Of a stretch of 64,000 nucleotides of DNA, positions 47,965 through 55,736 are shown piece after piece. Under the pieces are notes generated by a model that was given only the letters and a program-made list of their open reading frames with translations, was not told the origin of the DNA and ran no database searches. The stretch is taken from contig CAWHZZ010000001.1 of the NCBI GenBank assembly GCA_963833965.1, forward strand, positions 496,001 to 560,000, read 5' to 3'. The translations under genes and the position numbers were made by a program. The DNA comes from CAJCIW01 sp963833965. GTDB lineage: Bacteria; Chlamydiota; Chlamydiia; Chlamydiales; Rhabdochlamydiaceae. How positions within the stretch are numbered: position 1 is the first letter of the stretch; every line of letters starts with the position of its first letter.

Positions 47965-47991
47965 AACTTAAATCCATTTTTATTAACAAAT

Positions 47992-48018
47992 TATAATCAA
48001 AAAGCGAATTAAATCAAA
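47992..48018 (-). promoter_or_regulatory. Candidate sigma-70-type promoter of the Ntn-hydrolase gene
   Basis: On the minus strand a TTGATT (48013-48018) lies 15 bases before TATAAT (47992-47997). A one-base shift gives TTTGAT with 16 bases. The -10 is 27 bases upstream of the ATG, which leaves a short leader. Confidence 0.4.
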
Positions 48019-48160
48019 TGCCAAAAAAACTTAAAATATTCAATTTAAATATTTATTGACGGCAGCAAAAAAGGAAATTTTCAGATAATTGAAGGAGGTA
48101 AGATTCCCCTCAGGAGAACTGCTTCGCGACACAAGCAGTTGTGCGCTTTTTCCATAAACG

Positions 48161-48189
48161 AAAAAGGGGCCCGAGTGGGGCCCCTTTTT
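48161..48189 (-). terminator. Strong hairpin downstream of tRNA-Ser
   Basis: AAAAAGGGGCCC and GGGGCCCCTTTTT form a GC-rich stem with A/T flanks on both sides, so it can end transcription on either strand. It lies just downstream of tRNA-Ser in that gene's direction. A second stem, AACTGCTT/AAGCAGTT, lies further down at 48118-48140. Confidence 0.8.
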
Positions 48190-48196
48190 GTTTAAT

Positions 48197-48283
48197 CGGA
48201 GGAGGTGAGATTCGAACTCACGAAACGTTTTCACGTTTACACGCTTTCCAAGCGTGCTCCATCGGCCACTCGGACACTCCTCC
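48197..48283 (-). tRNA. tRNA-Ser (GGA anticodon)
   Basis: The minus strand reads GGAGGAGTGTCCGAGTGGCC, then GCTTGGAAAGC (anticodon GGA), a long variable arm (GTAAACGTGAAAACGTTTC), GTTCGAATCTC and CTCCTCC plus G73. The long variable arm and G73 are typical of serine. CCA is not encoded in the genome here. Confidence 0.96.
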
Positions 48284-48337
48284 AATGGAACAGCAGATGA
48301 AGTGTACTTGGCGAGCCCATTCCCCTCAAGGTTAAAT

Positions 48338-48775
48338 TTATATTTTTAACCCGCGGGCCTCTCCCGCGAAGACATCCCCGTTCACGTAGAGCCATTTGCC
48401 TTCGGCTTTGGAAAAATAGCTCCGCTCGGTAAAGCTGACATCGACACCATTTTGCTTCAGGTGGGCGATGAAGATCACTGTGGCATGATCGCCCTCCTCT
48501 TTGAAGTCGAAGACCTCGAGGCGTTCAAAATCTGTGTTCATCGCAAAGTGCAAGATCTCCTCTTTCCATCGCTGAAGATTTTGCGAGACGGCGGGGTTTC
48601 TCGAGTGGGTTGTTCGCACGATGTATTCAGCATTGTTGAGGGCGTAGGCGCTGTAGCGGGAGCGCATTAACAGGAGGGCGTTTTCAGGATGTTTGCCTTG
48701 ATGGTATGGGCTGCAGCAGTCGCTATAGGGCTTACCGCTGCAGCAAGGGCATTTAAATTCTTTGTCCGTTGTCAT
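48338..48775 (-). CDS. YchJ-family SEC-C motif protein (UPF0225)
   Basis: The 145-residue protein opens with a SEC-C metal-binding motif (FKCPCCSGKPYSDCCSPYHQ; Cys9, Cys11, Cys20 and Cys21 region). The YchJ core follows: ALLLMRSRYSAYAL, HFAMNTDFERLEVFDF and FTERSYFSKAEGKWLYVNGD. Its role is not established; the SEC-C motif binds zinc in SecA. The 18-base gap to the gene upstream suggests a two-gene transcript. Confidence 0.85.
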   Translation of the reverse strand: MTTDKEFKCPCCSGKPYSDCCSPYHQGKHPENALLLMRSRYSAYALNNAEYIVRTTHSRNPAVSQNLQRWKEEILHFAMNTDFERLEVFDFKEEGDHATVIFIAHLKQNGVDVSFTERSYFSKAEGKWLYVNGDVFAGEARGLKI

Positions 48776-48793
48776 TATGAAGAATGGCTCAAT

Positions 48794-49483
48794 TTAAGGT
48801 TTGGGTGCAATGGAAAACCGCTCATGGCGATTGGCGCGGATTTTTTCGATGAATTCCTGGGCGTGCTGCGTGCCGACTTGCACCATCTGAGAGTCGTTGT
48901 CGATATTCGTTGTCCACAAACTACCGTCTTGACTCGATTGACTGATGCATGTCTCGCGGTAGCGCTGGTGGCATGTAAAAACATGGGCTTGGCCGTTTGT
49001 CCGGTCTACGGTTCTGATGGAGGAGAACTTGCGGCCGGCGGGGTCTTCCCCTTGGATGATGGACTGTCCGCGGGCAAAATAGTGTTCGTGGAGTTTGAGA
49101 TAATCCTCAAAATCTGCTGGATTGAGCTGGACGACGGGAATATTTCTGCAGGCGGCCTCGCCACCCAATGCTGTGACGATTTTCATACGGGCTTCTGCGT
49201 TGCGGACAGGCCCTGTTTGGTAGTATTCGCTTTCTCTTAATTTTCCTTCAAATCCGTCGATGCCGAAACAGCAGGTCCCGAGGCCGATCGAATCGAGAAA
49301 AGCAAAAGCTTTTTTCACAAAGAAAACCAAGTTGGCCTTGAAAGTGTCATTTCTTTCGTTTAAGTCCCATTCGACGATCGTTCCAAAGAGGCCGGATTTG
49401 CCGAGGCTTGTGTCGTCGCCGCCAAAACTAAACGTATTATATTGGACAGGCTGTTGTGTTAATGTGGTTAATGGTACTCCCAT
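48794..49483 (-). CDS. Hypothetical protein
   Basis: I do not recognise this 229-residue protein. It has no signal peptide or membrane segment, and several Cys (GLGTCCFGIDGF, EAACRNIPVV, FTCHQRYRETC). Composition is ordinary for a folded soluble enzyme or effector. It starts at an ATG whose leader is AT-rich without a strong ribosome site. It is followed by the ychJ-like gene. Confidence 0.65.
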   Translation of the reverse strand: MGVPLTTLTQQPVQYNTFSFGGDDTSLGKSGLFGTIVEWDLNERNDTFKANLVFFVKKAFAFLDSIGLGTCCFGIDGFEGKLRESEYYQTGPVRNAEARMKIVTALGGEAACRNIPVVQLNPADFEDYLKLHEHYFARGQSIIQGEDPAGRKFSSIRTVDRTNGQAHVFTCHQRYRETCISQSSQDGSLWTTNIDNDSQMVQVGTQHAQEFIEKIRANRHERFSIAPKP

Positions 49484-49558
49484 AGAAACATCCTAAATTA
49501 ATTTGAAAAAAGAAAAATTATGGCATAAATTAATAGGAATTTCAATGTAAAAAATTTA

Positions 49559-49579
49559 TTTGCGAGAATGCCTTGCAAA
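49559..49579. promoter_or_regulatory. Candidate operator upstream of the zinc importer
   Basis: TTTGCGAG-AATGC-CTTGCAAA is an inverted repeat with seven of eight base pairs, 29 bases before the znuA ATG. It could bind a Fur/Zur-type or other metal regulator. No regulator gene is in the window. Confidence 0.35.
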
Positions 49580-49607
49580 TATAAGGAATGTTTACTAAAT
49601 TAGTGCG

Positions 49608-50489
49608 ATGTTTCGTTATATCCTCTTTATTTTAGCTGTTTGCTGTTTCTCCTGCCAAAGAGGCAGTCCGACCAAGTCGGGGAAGCCTAGCGTGTTGGTC
49701 AGCGTTCCACCTTACGTCTATTTTGTGAAAAAGATCGCGAGCAATGCTGTAAATATCGAGACGCTCGTGCCTGCCGGGGCCAATCCGCACATCTACGAGG
49801 CGGCGCCAAAAGAGGTGCAGCGCCATCAAAACGCAGCTCTTTGGATCTATCTCGGGGAATCATTTGATAAACGTGCGCTGCAGTTTTTCAAAGATGTGAA
49901 AAATCCGATTCAAGTCGTCGACGTCTCGAAAGGGATTCACCTGCTCTCGATGTGTGAGGAGGATGAACTCGTGACGGAGCATGCGCATTGCCATCATCAC
50001 AGCCACGACGAGGGGAAGGATTTGCACATTTGGCTGAGTCCAAAGCTTGCCAAGGCCCAGGCGCAGAAGATTGCGGCGGGGCTCATCGCGCTTCTTCCCG
50101 AGCAGAAGGCGTTGTTTGAGGCCAACCTGAAAGCGCTATTGGGGGAGTTAGATGAATTGGATGGGAAAATCGCTGATATTCTCGCTCCGATGCATGGAAA
50201 AGCCATTTTGGTCTCTCATCCGGCCTTTGGTTATTTTTGCCAGGATTATCATCTGGTTCAGCTCTCGATCGAGATCGAAGGGAAAGACCCTCTGCCCCAG
50301 CATGTGACTCAAATCTTGGAAAAGGCCAATCAGTATGCAGTTCAAGCTGTCTTGACAGAGCCGCAATACAGCAACAAGGGAGCGGAATTGATCGCGAAGA
50401 AGTTGGAACTACCAACGCATAGCGTAGATCCGTATGCTGAAAACTATTCCGAAAATTTATTGGCCATCGCCAAAATCATCGCAGAATAA
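49608..50489 (+). CDS. znuA: Zinc/manganese ABC transporter, substrate-binding protein
   Basis: The 293-residue protein is a cluster 9 (TroA/ZnuA) metal-binding protein. A signal segment with cysteines (MFRYILFILAVCCFSCQRG) suggests a lipoprotein, though the lipobox is not canonical. VSVPPYVYFVKKIA, AGANPHIYEAAPKEVQ, the His-rich loop EHAHCHHHSHDEG (about 124-136), LHIWLSPK and ISHPAFGYF-like VSHPAFGYF follow. It delivers Zn2+ (or Mn2+) to the permease. znuC starts at its stop codon (one-base overlap). Confidence 0.92.
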   Translation: MFRYILFILAVCCFSCQRGSPTKSGKPSVLVSVPPYVYFVKKIASNAVNIETLVPAGANPHIYEAAPKEVQRHQNAALWIYLGESFDKRALQFFKDVKNPIQVVDVSKGIHLLSMCEEDELVTEHAHCHHHSHDEGKDLHIWLSPKLAKAQAQKIAAGLIALLPEQKALFEANLKALLGELDELDGKIADILAPMHGKAILVSHPAFGYFCQDYHLVQLSIEIEGKDPLPQHVTQILEKANQYAVQAVLTEPQYSNKGAELIAKKLELPTHSVDPYAENYSENLLAIAKIIAE

Positions 50490-51217
50490 TGGATAGTGTC
50501 ATCTCGATTGAAGATCTTTACTATCAATATGACGGCGCTCCAGCCCTAGAAAACGTCAATCTGGAAATTTTGCAAGGCGAATTTGTCGGCATTTTCGGGC
50601 CGAATGGCGGCGGGAAGACGACGCTCTTAAAGCTGATGATGGGACTGCTTCGCCCTCAAAGGGGCAAAGTGCTGTTGTTCGGCCGCCCTCCGGAGGAGAC
50701 GCGGCAACAGGTCGGCTATGTTCCTCAGGCGATGCATTTTGACCGCGATTTTCCCATCTCTGCGCTCGAAGTGGTGATGATGGGCATGCTGGGGAAGCTC
50801 TCGTGGCTGGGCGCTTATCCTGCCGATGCCAAGCGAAAAGCCGTGGTTGCGTTAGAGCGAGTGGGGCTAATCCACAAGGCCAAAGCCTCGTTTGGGACCC
50901 TTTCGGGGGGAGAGGCGCAGCGGGTGCTGATCGCGCGGGCGATCGTCGACGAGCCAGGCGCTCTACTTCTCGACGAGCCGACAGCCAATGTCGATGTGGA
51001 GGCGCAGCAAAGCATCTACGCGCAGCTTTTAGAGCTCAATAAGACGATGACGATCCTCATGGTGACCCACGATCTTCAAACGATCGTCGACAAAGTGGGA
51101 AAACTACTCTGCGTCCAGCGGCAAGTGACTGCCTTAAAAGCAAAAGAGGTTTGCGAGCATTTCGCCCTGGGGCTGTACCATACCCCTTTAACGTCCAAGG
51201 GGCATTTTTCTTTATGA
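50489..51217 (+). CDS. znuC: Zinc/manganese ABC transporter, ATP-binding protein
   Basis: The 242-residue ATPase has Walker A GPNGGGKTT at 37-45, signature LSGGEAQRV, Walker B ALLLDEPTANVD and the switch His in MVTHDLQ. It powers the ZnuB permease. Its start overlaps znuA by one base and its stop overlaps znuB as ATGA, so the three are one operon. Confidence 0.95.
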   Translation: MDSVISIEDLYYQYDGAPALENVNLEILQGEFVGIFGPNGGGKTTLLKLMMGLLRPQRGKVLLFGRPPEETRQQVGYVPQAMHFDRDFPISALEVVMMGMLGKLSWLGAYPADAKRKAVVALERVGLIHKAKASFGTLSGGEAQRVLIARAIVDEPGALLLDEPTANVDVEAQQSIYAQLLELNKTMTILMVTHDLQTIVDKVGKLLCVQRQVTALKAKEVCEHFALGLYHTPLTSKGHFSL

Positions 51218-52047
51218 CTTTTTTTCAGGCCCTTTTCGAAAACCCATTCCTCCTGATGGCCCTAGCCGCTGGCGTCGCCGCCTCGTTTGCCAGCGGGATC
51301 ATCGGATCGTTTGTCGTGGTTAAGAGGATCGTTTCGATGAGCGGAAGCATTGCGCATTCTGTTTTGGGTGGCATGGGCTTCTTTCTGTGGCTGAGACGCA
51401 CCTATGGTCTGGAGTTTTTGACGCCGCTTCAGGGGGCGCTTGCCGCAGGGTTGCTTTCGGCCCTTTTGATGGGCTGGATTCATTTGAGATATAAAGAAAG
51501 AGAGGACACGGTGATCGCCGCGATCTGGGCGACGGGGATGTCGATCGGGGTGATCTTCATCGCCCTGACACCGGGATATAACGTCGAGCTAACGAATTTT
51601 TTATTCGGGAATATTCTTTGGGTAAGCCATAGCGACCTTGCACTGCTGCTTTCCCTCGATGTGCTGATCGCCGCGGCGGTCGCTATTTTCTACCGCCGCT
51701 TTCTGGCCATTTGCTTCGACGAGACGCAGTCGAAGCTGCAAAAAGTACCCGTCCACTCGCTTTATCTTCTTTTGCTCTGCCTTGTGGCCGTCGCTGTCGT
51801 TCTATTGATTCAAGTCGTCGGCGCCATCCTCGTCATCACCATGCTCGCGATTCCAGCGGCCATCGCAGGGACATTCACTTCGACGCTTGTGCGCATGATG
51901 GGAATTGCGATCCTGCTGGGCGTGTTCTTTACGCTATCGGGGATGTTCCTCTCTTATGAGCTGAATTGGCCCCCAGGGGCGACCATCTCCCTCGTCGCAG
52001 CGGCCTTTTACGTCTTGAGCTTATTTAAGAGACGCCAAGCAAGATAA
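51214..52047 (+). CDS. znuB: Zinc/manganese ABC transporter, permease
   Basis: The 277-residue protein has about eight hydrophobic helices and the ABC-3 family pattern (FASGIIGSFVVVKRIVSMSG, ALLMGWIHLRYKERED, GAILVITMLAIPAAIAG). It forms the inner-membrane channel for the metal. I chose the ATG at 51214 because it makes the ATGA overlap with znuC and starts at the normal first helix; the frame itself is open from 51151. Confidence 0.93.
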   Translation: MTFFQALFENPFLLMALAAGVAASFASGIIGSFVVVKRIVSMSGSIAHSVLGGMGFFLWLRRTYGLEFLTPLQGALAAGLLSALLMGWIHLRYKEREDTVIAAIWATGMSIGVIFIALTPGYNVELTNFLFGNILWVSHSDLALLLSLDVLIAAAVAIFYRRFLAICFDETQSKLQKVPVHSLYLLLLCLVAVAVVLLIQVVGAILVITMLAIPAAIAGTFTSTLVRMMGIAILLGVFFTLSGMFLSYELNWPPGATISLVAAAFYVLSLFKRRQAR

Positions 52048-52051
52048 ACTA

Positions 52052-52153
52052 TTACATGTTGCAATAGCGGTTCCAAAAGCTTTTCCAGGCGCCGTTTTTG
52101 GAAGATCTCATTGGTTTTTTCGTTTTGGACCTTTTCATTTTTCTTTTACGCAT
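52052..52153 (-). CDS. Very small basic protein (33 residues)
   Basis: The ORF reads MRKRKMKRSKTKKPMRSSKN and ends SFWNRYCNM. GAGGGAGGGG lies five bases before the ATG, a very strong ribosome site for a random ORF. About one third of the residues are Lys or Arg, as in small ribosome- or DNA-associated proteins. It is transcribed after the 54-residue ORF on the same strand. Chlamydia genomes carry tiny genes near rplU, so this could be one of them. Confidence 0.5.
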   Translation of the reverse strand: MRKRKMKRSKTKKPMRSSKNGAWKSFWNRYCNM

Positions 52154-52170
52154 AACCCCTCCCTCTAGAA

Positions 52171-52335
52171 TTAATAATGTTGATGAAGTTTAATGTCTTC
52201 CGGGCGTATGGAAGTCATTCCATTCGACGCCTCCTTGATCTCGTCTTGCAGCGGCGGATGGCTGTGCTTACGGTGGGTCTTCAGCGTCACTTTAGACGCT
52301 TTGCGCTTGTTCAGCCTTTTATTAAACGGTTTCAT
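52171..52335 (-). CDS. Small basic protein (54 residues)
   Basis: The ORF starts MKPFNKRLNKRKASKVTLKT and ends MTSIRPEDIKLHQHY. The first half is very basic and the second half acidic-neutral. GAGGCGAG lies upstream of the ATG. It is followed 17 bases later by the 33-residue basic ORF, so both may form one small transcript convergent with znuB. Function unknown. Confidence 0.5.
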   Translation of the reverse strand: MKPFNKRLNKRKASKVTLKTHRKHSHPPLQDEIKEASNGMTSIRPEDIKLHQHY

Positions 52336-52589
52336 CGGATGTACTCGCCTCTAGACCCTTTCAAGGAACCAGTTAATTTTTATAATAATTACAATTTAAT
52401 TATTAATCAATTTAGTTTATTTGAATTTAAGCTCAACCCGCTAATTACCAGTAAATAAAAATTTGACAAAAACAAGATTTCTGCATAACTGGATTTTGGA
52501 TTTGACTTTGAATCTCTTCATCTCTTATTATGCTTTCTTTCCTCTACCATGCCCAGAATATGGTGCGAATAATCACTCCAGGAGGTCAA
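52336..52589. other. Intergenic region upstream of rplU
   Basis: No gene is visible. The region is AT-rich between 52370 and 52480 and separates the divergent small genes from the L21 operon. TTTGACTTTGAATC... ...TATTATGC at 52500-52531 could hold a promoter (TTGACT at 52502, TTATTATG near 52524), but the spacing is not good. CCAGGAGGTCAA just before 52590 is the L21 ribosome site. Confidence 0.3.
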
Positions 52590-52901
52590 ATGTACGCGAT
52601 TATTGAAACTGGCGGAAAACAATACCGAGTTGAAAAGGGCGATGTGATCGATGTTGAGCTGCTCGATGCAAAAGATGACAAAAAAGTAGAATTTACCAAT
52701 GTGCTTTTTGTCAATGATGCGGGATCGGTCAAAATCGGCAGCCCCCATGTGGCAAAATCCTCGGTTCAAGGCGAACTCATGCAGGAAGTCAAAGGCCCTA
52801 AGGAAATTGCTTTCAAATACAAACAGCGCAAACCCTTCCGCCGCAAAGTCGGCCATAGGCAGCGTTATTCCCGCGTGAAAATCACTGAGATCATCGGTTA
52901 A
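52590..52901 (+). CDS. rplU: 50S ribosomal protein L21
   Basis: The 103 residues start MYAIIETGGKQYRVEKGDVI and end with HRQRYSRVKITEI, the standard L21 pattern. L21 binds 23S rRNA in the large subunit. AGGAGGT lies four bases before the ATG at 52590; the frame is open upstream to 52530 but that extension is not part of the family. rpmA follows after 14 bases. Confidence 0.97.
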   Translation: MYAIIETGGKQYRVEKGDVIDVELLDAKDDKKVEFTNVLFVNDAGSVKIGSPHVAKSSVQGELMQEVKGPKEIAFKYKQRKPFRRKVGHRQRYSRVKITEIIG

Positions 52902-52915
52902 GGAGAAGAAACTAT

Positions 52916-53167
52916 ATGGCACATAAGAAAGGTCAGGGTTCGACCCGCAACGGCCGCGATTCCAAAGCACAGCGTTTAGGCATCAAAGCGACAGGCGGGC
53001 AATTTGTCACCGCAGGGAGCATCCTCGTGAGACAACGGGGCACGAAGTGGCGTCCTTCTAAGAATGTCGGCGTCGGACGCGACGACAGCCTCTACGCTCT
53101 CATCGACGGCATTGTCGCTTACCGCAAAGCCGACCGCACCTACGTCGCTATTGTTCCACAAGCGTAA
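52916..53167 (+). CDS. rpmA: 50S ribosomal protein L27
   Basis: The 83-residue protein starts MAHKKGQGSTRNGRDSKAQR, with ILVRQRGTKWRPSKNVGVGR. L27 reaches the peptidyl-transferase centre with its N-terminus. There is no cleavable N-terminal extension of the Firmicute type. A terminator-like stem lies between it and obgE. Confidence 0.98.
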   Translation: MAHKKGQGSTRNGRDSKAQRLGIKATGGQFVTAGSILVRQRGTKWRPSKNVGVGRDDSLYALIDGIVAYRKADRTYVAIVPQA

Positions 53168-53188
53168 GAAAAGTAGTGTAAGAATCCT

Positions 53189-53212
53189 GCCCCTGGTTTC
53201 AGGGGCTTTTTA
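53189..53212 (+). terminator. Terminator between rpmA and obgE
   Basis: GCCCCTG pairs with CAGGGGC around a four-base loop and is followed by TTTTTATTT. obgE starts only 19 bases later, so some read-through is likely needed, or obgE has its own start of transcription. Confidence 0.8.
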
Positions 53213-53230
53213 TTTGGGAAACTAAAAAAA

Positions 53231-54244
53231 ATGTTTGTCGATTCTGTGAAAATCACTCTTCGCGCCGGTAAAGGCGGCAATGGCGTCGTCGCCTGGAGAC
53301 GGGAGAAATATATCCCTAAGGGTGGGCCTGTCGGCGGAAATGGCGGAAAAGGGGGCTCGATCGTCCTCAAGACGGACAGCCATGTCCTCTCGCTAGAGGG
53401 TTTTCGCAACCGCCGCCTGATCAACGCCGAAAACGGCATGCCAGGCGCTGGAAATTTACAGAAGGGGCGCAACGGCAAAGACTTAGTTTTGACAGTTCCC
53501 TGTGGCACGCTCGTCAAGGACGCGTCTTCCGGGGAAGTGCTCTTTGATTTCACGGACCTCAACCAAGAATATCTGATCTGCAAAGGCGGAAAAGGGGGAA
53601 AGGGCAACCATTGCTTCAAATCCCCTACCCACCAGGCCCCGAACATTTGCACTCCTGGCACCGATGGCGAGGGGCGCGAGGTAGAGCTAGAGCTCAAATT
53701 GATCGCCGATGTTGGCCTGATCGGCATGCCCAACGCCGGCAAATCAACGCTCATGTCGAAAATCACCTATGTGCCCGTTAAGATCGGCGCTTACCCCTTC
53801 ACCACGCTCCACCCCAATTTAAGCTATGTCCAATACCCCGATTTTTCGCGGATACTTGTCGCCGATATTCCGGGGATCATCGAAAACGCCCATCTTAACA
53901 AAGGCCTCGGCCTCGCTTTTTTGAGACATATCGAGCGATCGTCGGCCCTTCTCTTTGTTATCGATGTGTCCGGCTTTGAGGGCAGGGATCCTTTCGACGA
54001 TTTTCAGGTGCTGCAAAACGAGATCAGGGCCTACCATCCAGAAATCCTCGAGAAGCCTTTTCTCGTCGCACTGAATAAGATCGACCAGGAAGGTGCCGAA
54101 GAGCACTTGAAGAACTTTTATCAGAAGTATCCCTTCCCAAAAGAGACGCTTTTTCCCATCTCTGCGCTGAACAGAGAAGGAATAGCGCCTCTTTTAGAGG
54201 CGCTGCGCGCCCTGGTCACTGCGAATCTGCATTGTCCACAGTGA
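53231..54244 (+). CDS. obgE: GTPase Obg
   Basis: The 337-residue protein has the Gly-rich Obg fold (residues 1-158: RAGKGGNGVVAWRREKYIP, GGPVGGNGGKGG-like run) and a G domain with GMPNAGKSTLM (P-loop near 167), TTLHPNLS, DIPGIIE and NKID. It aids 50S assembly and cell-cycle control. The ribosome site is poor (GGGAAAC then A-rich), which fits low expression after the terminator. It overlaps the convergent ankyrin gene by 29 bases. Confidence 0.96.
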   Translation: MFVDSVKITLRAGKGGNGVVAWRREKYIPKGGPVGGNGGKGGSIVLKTDSHVLSLEGFRNRRLINAENGMPGAGNLQKGRNGKDLVLTVPCGTLVKDASSGEVLFDFTDLNQEYLICKGGKGGKGNHCFKSPTHQAPNICTPGTDGEGREVELELKLIADVGLIGMPNAGKSTLMSKITYVPVKIGAYPFTTLHPNLSYVQYPDFSRILVADIPGIIENAHLNKGLGLAFLRHIERSSALLFVIDVSGFEGRDPFDDFQVLQNEIRAYHPEILEKPFLVALNKIDQEGAEEHLKNFYQKYPFPKETLFPISALNREGIAPLLEALRALVTANLHCPQ

Positions 54245-55724
54245 TGTTCTTTATCCTGCTTTTTTGACTGGGAAGCTCCTCTTTTGGCTGCAACAAGCCT
54301 AAAGCCTCAAGATCTTGCCTGTCATCTTCGTAGAGTTTTACCCCTTTCTCCATCAAAATCTTAATGGCGAATTGATTTTTCGCTCGGATGGCGCATTGGA
54401 TCACACTGGGATGGCCCCAAGCGCTAAAATTGATATTTGCGCCGGCGTCGATGAGGGCCTGGAAGACCCTGTCTTCCGAATAGAGCGCTTCGTGCAAAGC
54501 GGTGTACCCTTGGCCATTGCACAAATTGACGTTCGCGCCGCGTTTCAAGAGCAGCTGGAAAATATTGAACCATTTCTCATGGCCTCCCCCGACTTTTAGT
54601 ATGGCAACATGCAAAGCGGTATTTCCCCAGTAGCCGTAATGGCCTGTTTCATTGATATTGGCGCCTCGATCGAGGAGTTCAACGACTCGACTCTCATCAC
54701 TCTCAGCGACAGCGCGCTGCAATGCGGGCCTTGCTAAATGCTCGTCTTTGGATAGGAGCGGCCTCCAGAAATCCCCTTCGCTAAAGAACATCTCTTGGTC
54801 GCTCTTCAACCAGTCAAACAGCGGCTTGTCGCCGACAAAATGGTCAGAGTTTAAAGAATGCTGCATACGAGGACTTTCCCCATCGCCTGGTTGAGGCTCT
54901 CTCTTAAAGCGTGTGACAGTTCCAGATAGAATGCCACCGTATCCTGCTGGGTCAGAAGTTCCCAAGTAACTCATCGGAATCTGGCAAGGATTTTCATCGG
55001 GCCGTCTCACGATAAAATGATGATTAGAATAACTGAGACCAAAGTATCTAATCAGGAAGGGAACTTTCATATCTAAAAAGAGCTGGGCCATACGCCGATT
55101 GGAATCATTCTTCAACGTTTCCTCATTGCGTAGGAAAAAGAACTCATCGATGAGCAAAATTCCTGTTCTAGGGCGCAGCAAATTGAAAGTTTGCTCAAGT
55201 GTTCCTGTAGGATCAGCCAAACGACGAAAGCACCATTGGGAGACGATGAGATCGACTTTGTTTTCAAGGTCGAACTTTTCCTCTTTGAACTTGGCAAAGA
55301 GGTTTTCGATTTTGAACGTCCCGAGGTTGAAGACTTTGCAGCGGTCGACCTCGAAGGTGCGGGCACCTAAATATTTTTCCGCTCTTATGCCGAAGATGCA
55401 GATGTTAATGTCTTTCGGCAAATCGGTCTGCTCTTTAATGAAATTGACAAACGCCCTGCTCCATCGAAAATCAATGGCGCCAATATGCAATGTGTTAAAC
55501 GTTTTTTGGGCGGGGTACGCTGCGAGGATCATTTTTTTCAAGATCCTAAACTCATGCAAATTGCAGAGACCGAGATACTCTTCTCCCGTCATCCCCATGA
55601 TATGGGGCTCAGTCGCTTCTGCCTGGGATTCATGAAATCGGTCGGCTGCTTTGCTCAGTTCTAGTGGCCGATCATTCCAATGGAGGTAGGTGGATGTTGA
55701 ATTGGAAACTGCTTTTAAACTCAT
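54216..55724 (-). CDS. Methyltransferase-like/ankyrin protein, copy 1
   Basis: This 502-residue protein is the last of three tandem paralogues. The N-terminus MSLKAVSNSTSTYLHWNDRP is shared with copy 2. Residues about 60-215 look like a class I methyltransferase fold: FNTLHIGAIDFRWSRAFVNF at the motif I place, DLIVSQWCFRRLADPTGTLE and NLLRPRTGILLIDEFFF. The motif I Asp and second Gly are replaced (LHIGAID), so SAM binding is doubtful. From about 330 ankyrin repeats follow (NTALHVAILKV, GYTALHEALYS, RGANVNLCNGQ, DAGANINFSAWG). Ankyrin repeats bind proteins, and host targets are likely. AAGGAG precedes the ATG; 12 bases separate it from copy 2. Confidence 0.8.
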   Translation of the reverse strand: MSLKAVSNSTSTYLHWNDRPLELSKAADRFHESQAEATEPHIMGMTGEEYLGLCNLHEFRILKKMILAAYPAQKTFNTLHIGAIDFRWSRAFVNFIKEQTDLPKDINICIFGIRAEKYLGARTFEVDRCKVFNLGTFKIENLFAKFKEEKFDLENKVDLIVSQWCFRRLADPTGTLEQTFNLLRPRTGILLIDEFFFLRNEETLKNDSNRRMAQLFLDMKVPFLIRYFGLSYSNHHFIVRRPDENPCQIPMSYLGTSDPAGYGGILSGTVTRFKREPQPGDGESPRMQHSLNSDHFVGDKPLFDWLKSDQEMFFSEGDFWRPLLSKDEHLARPALQRAVAESDESRVVELLDRGANINETGHYGYWGNTALHVAILKVGGGHEKWFNIFQLLLKRGANVNLCNGQGYTALHEALYSEDRVFQALIDAGANINFSAWGHPSVIQCAIRAKNQFAIKILMEKGVKLYEDDRQDLEALGLLQPKEELPSQKSRIKNITVDNADSQ

Positions 55725-55736
55725 ATGAATACTCCT

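Noticed and set aside
19964..49569. A shared 15-base sequence, TTTATTTGCGAGAAT, at 19964-19978 and 49555-49569
   Set aside because: By rough count a few 15-base matches are expected by chance in 64 kb of AT-rich spacers, and the flanks do not agree.
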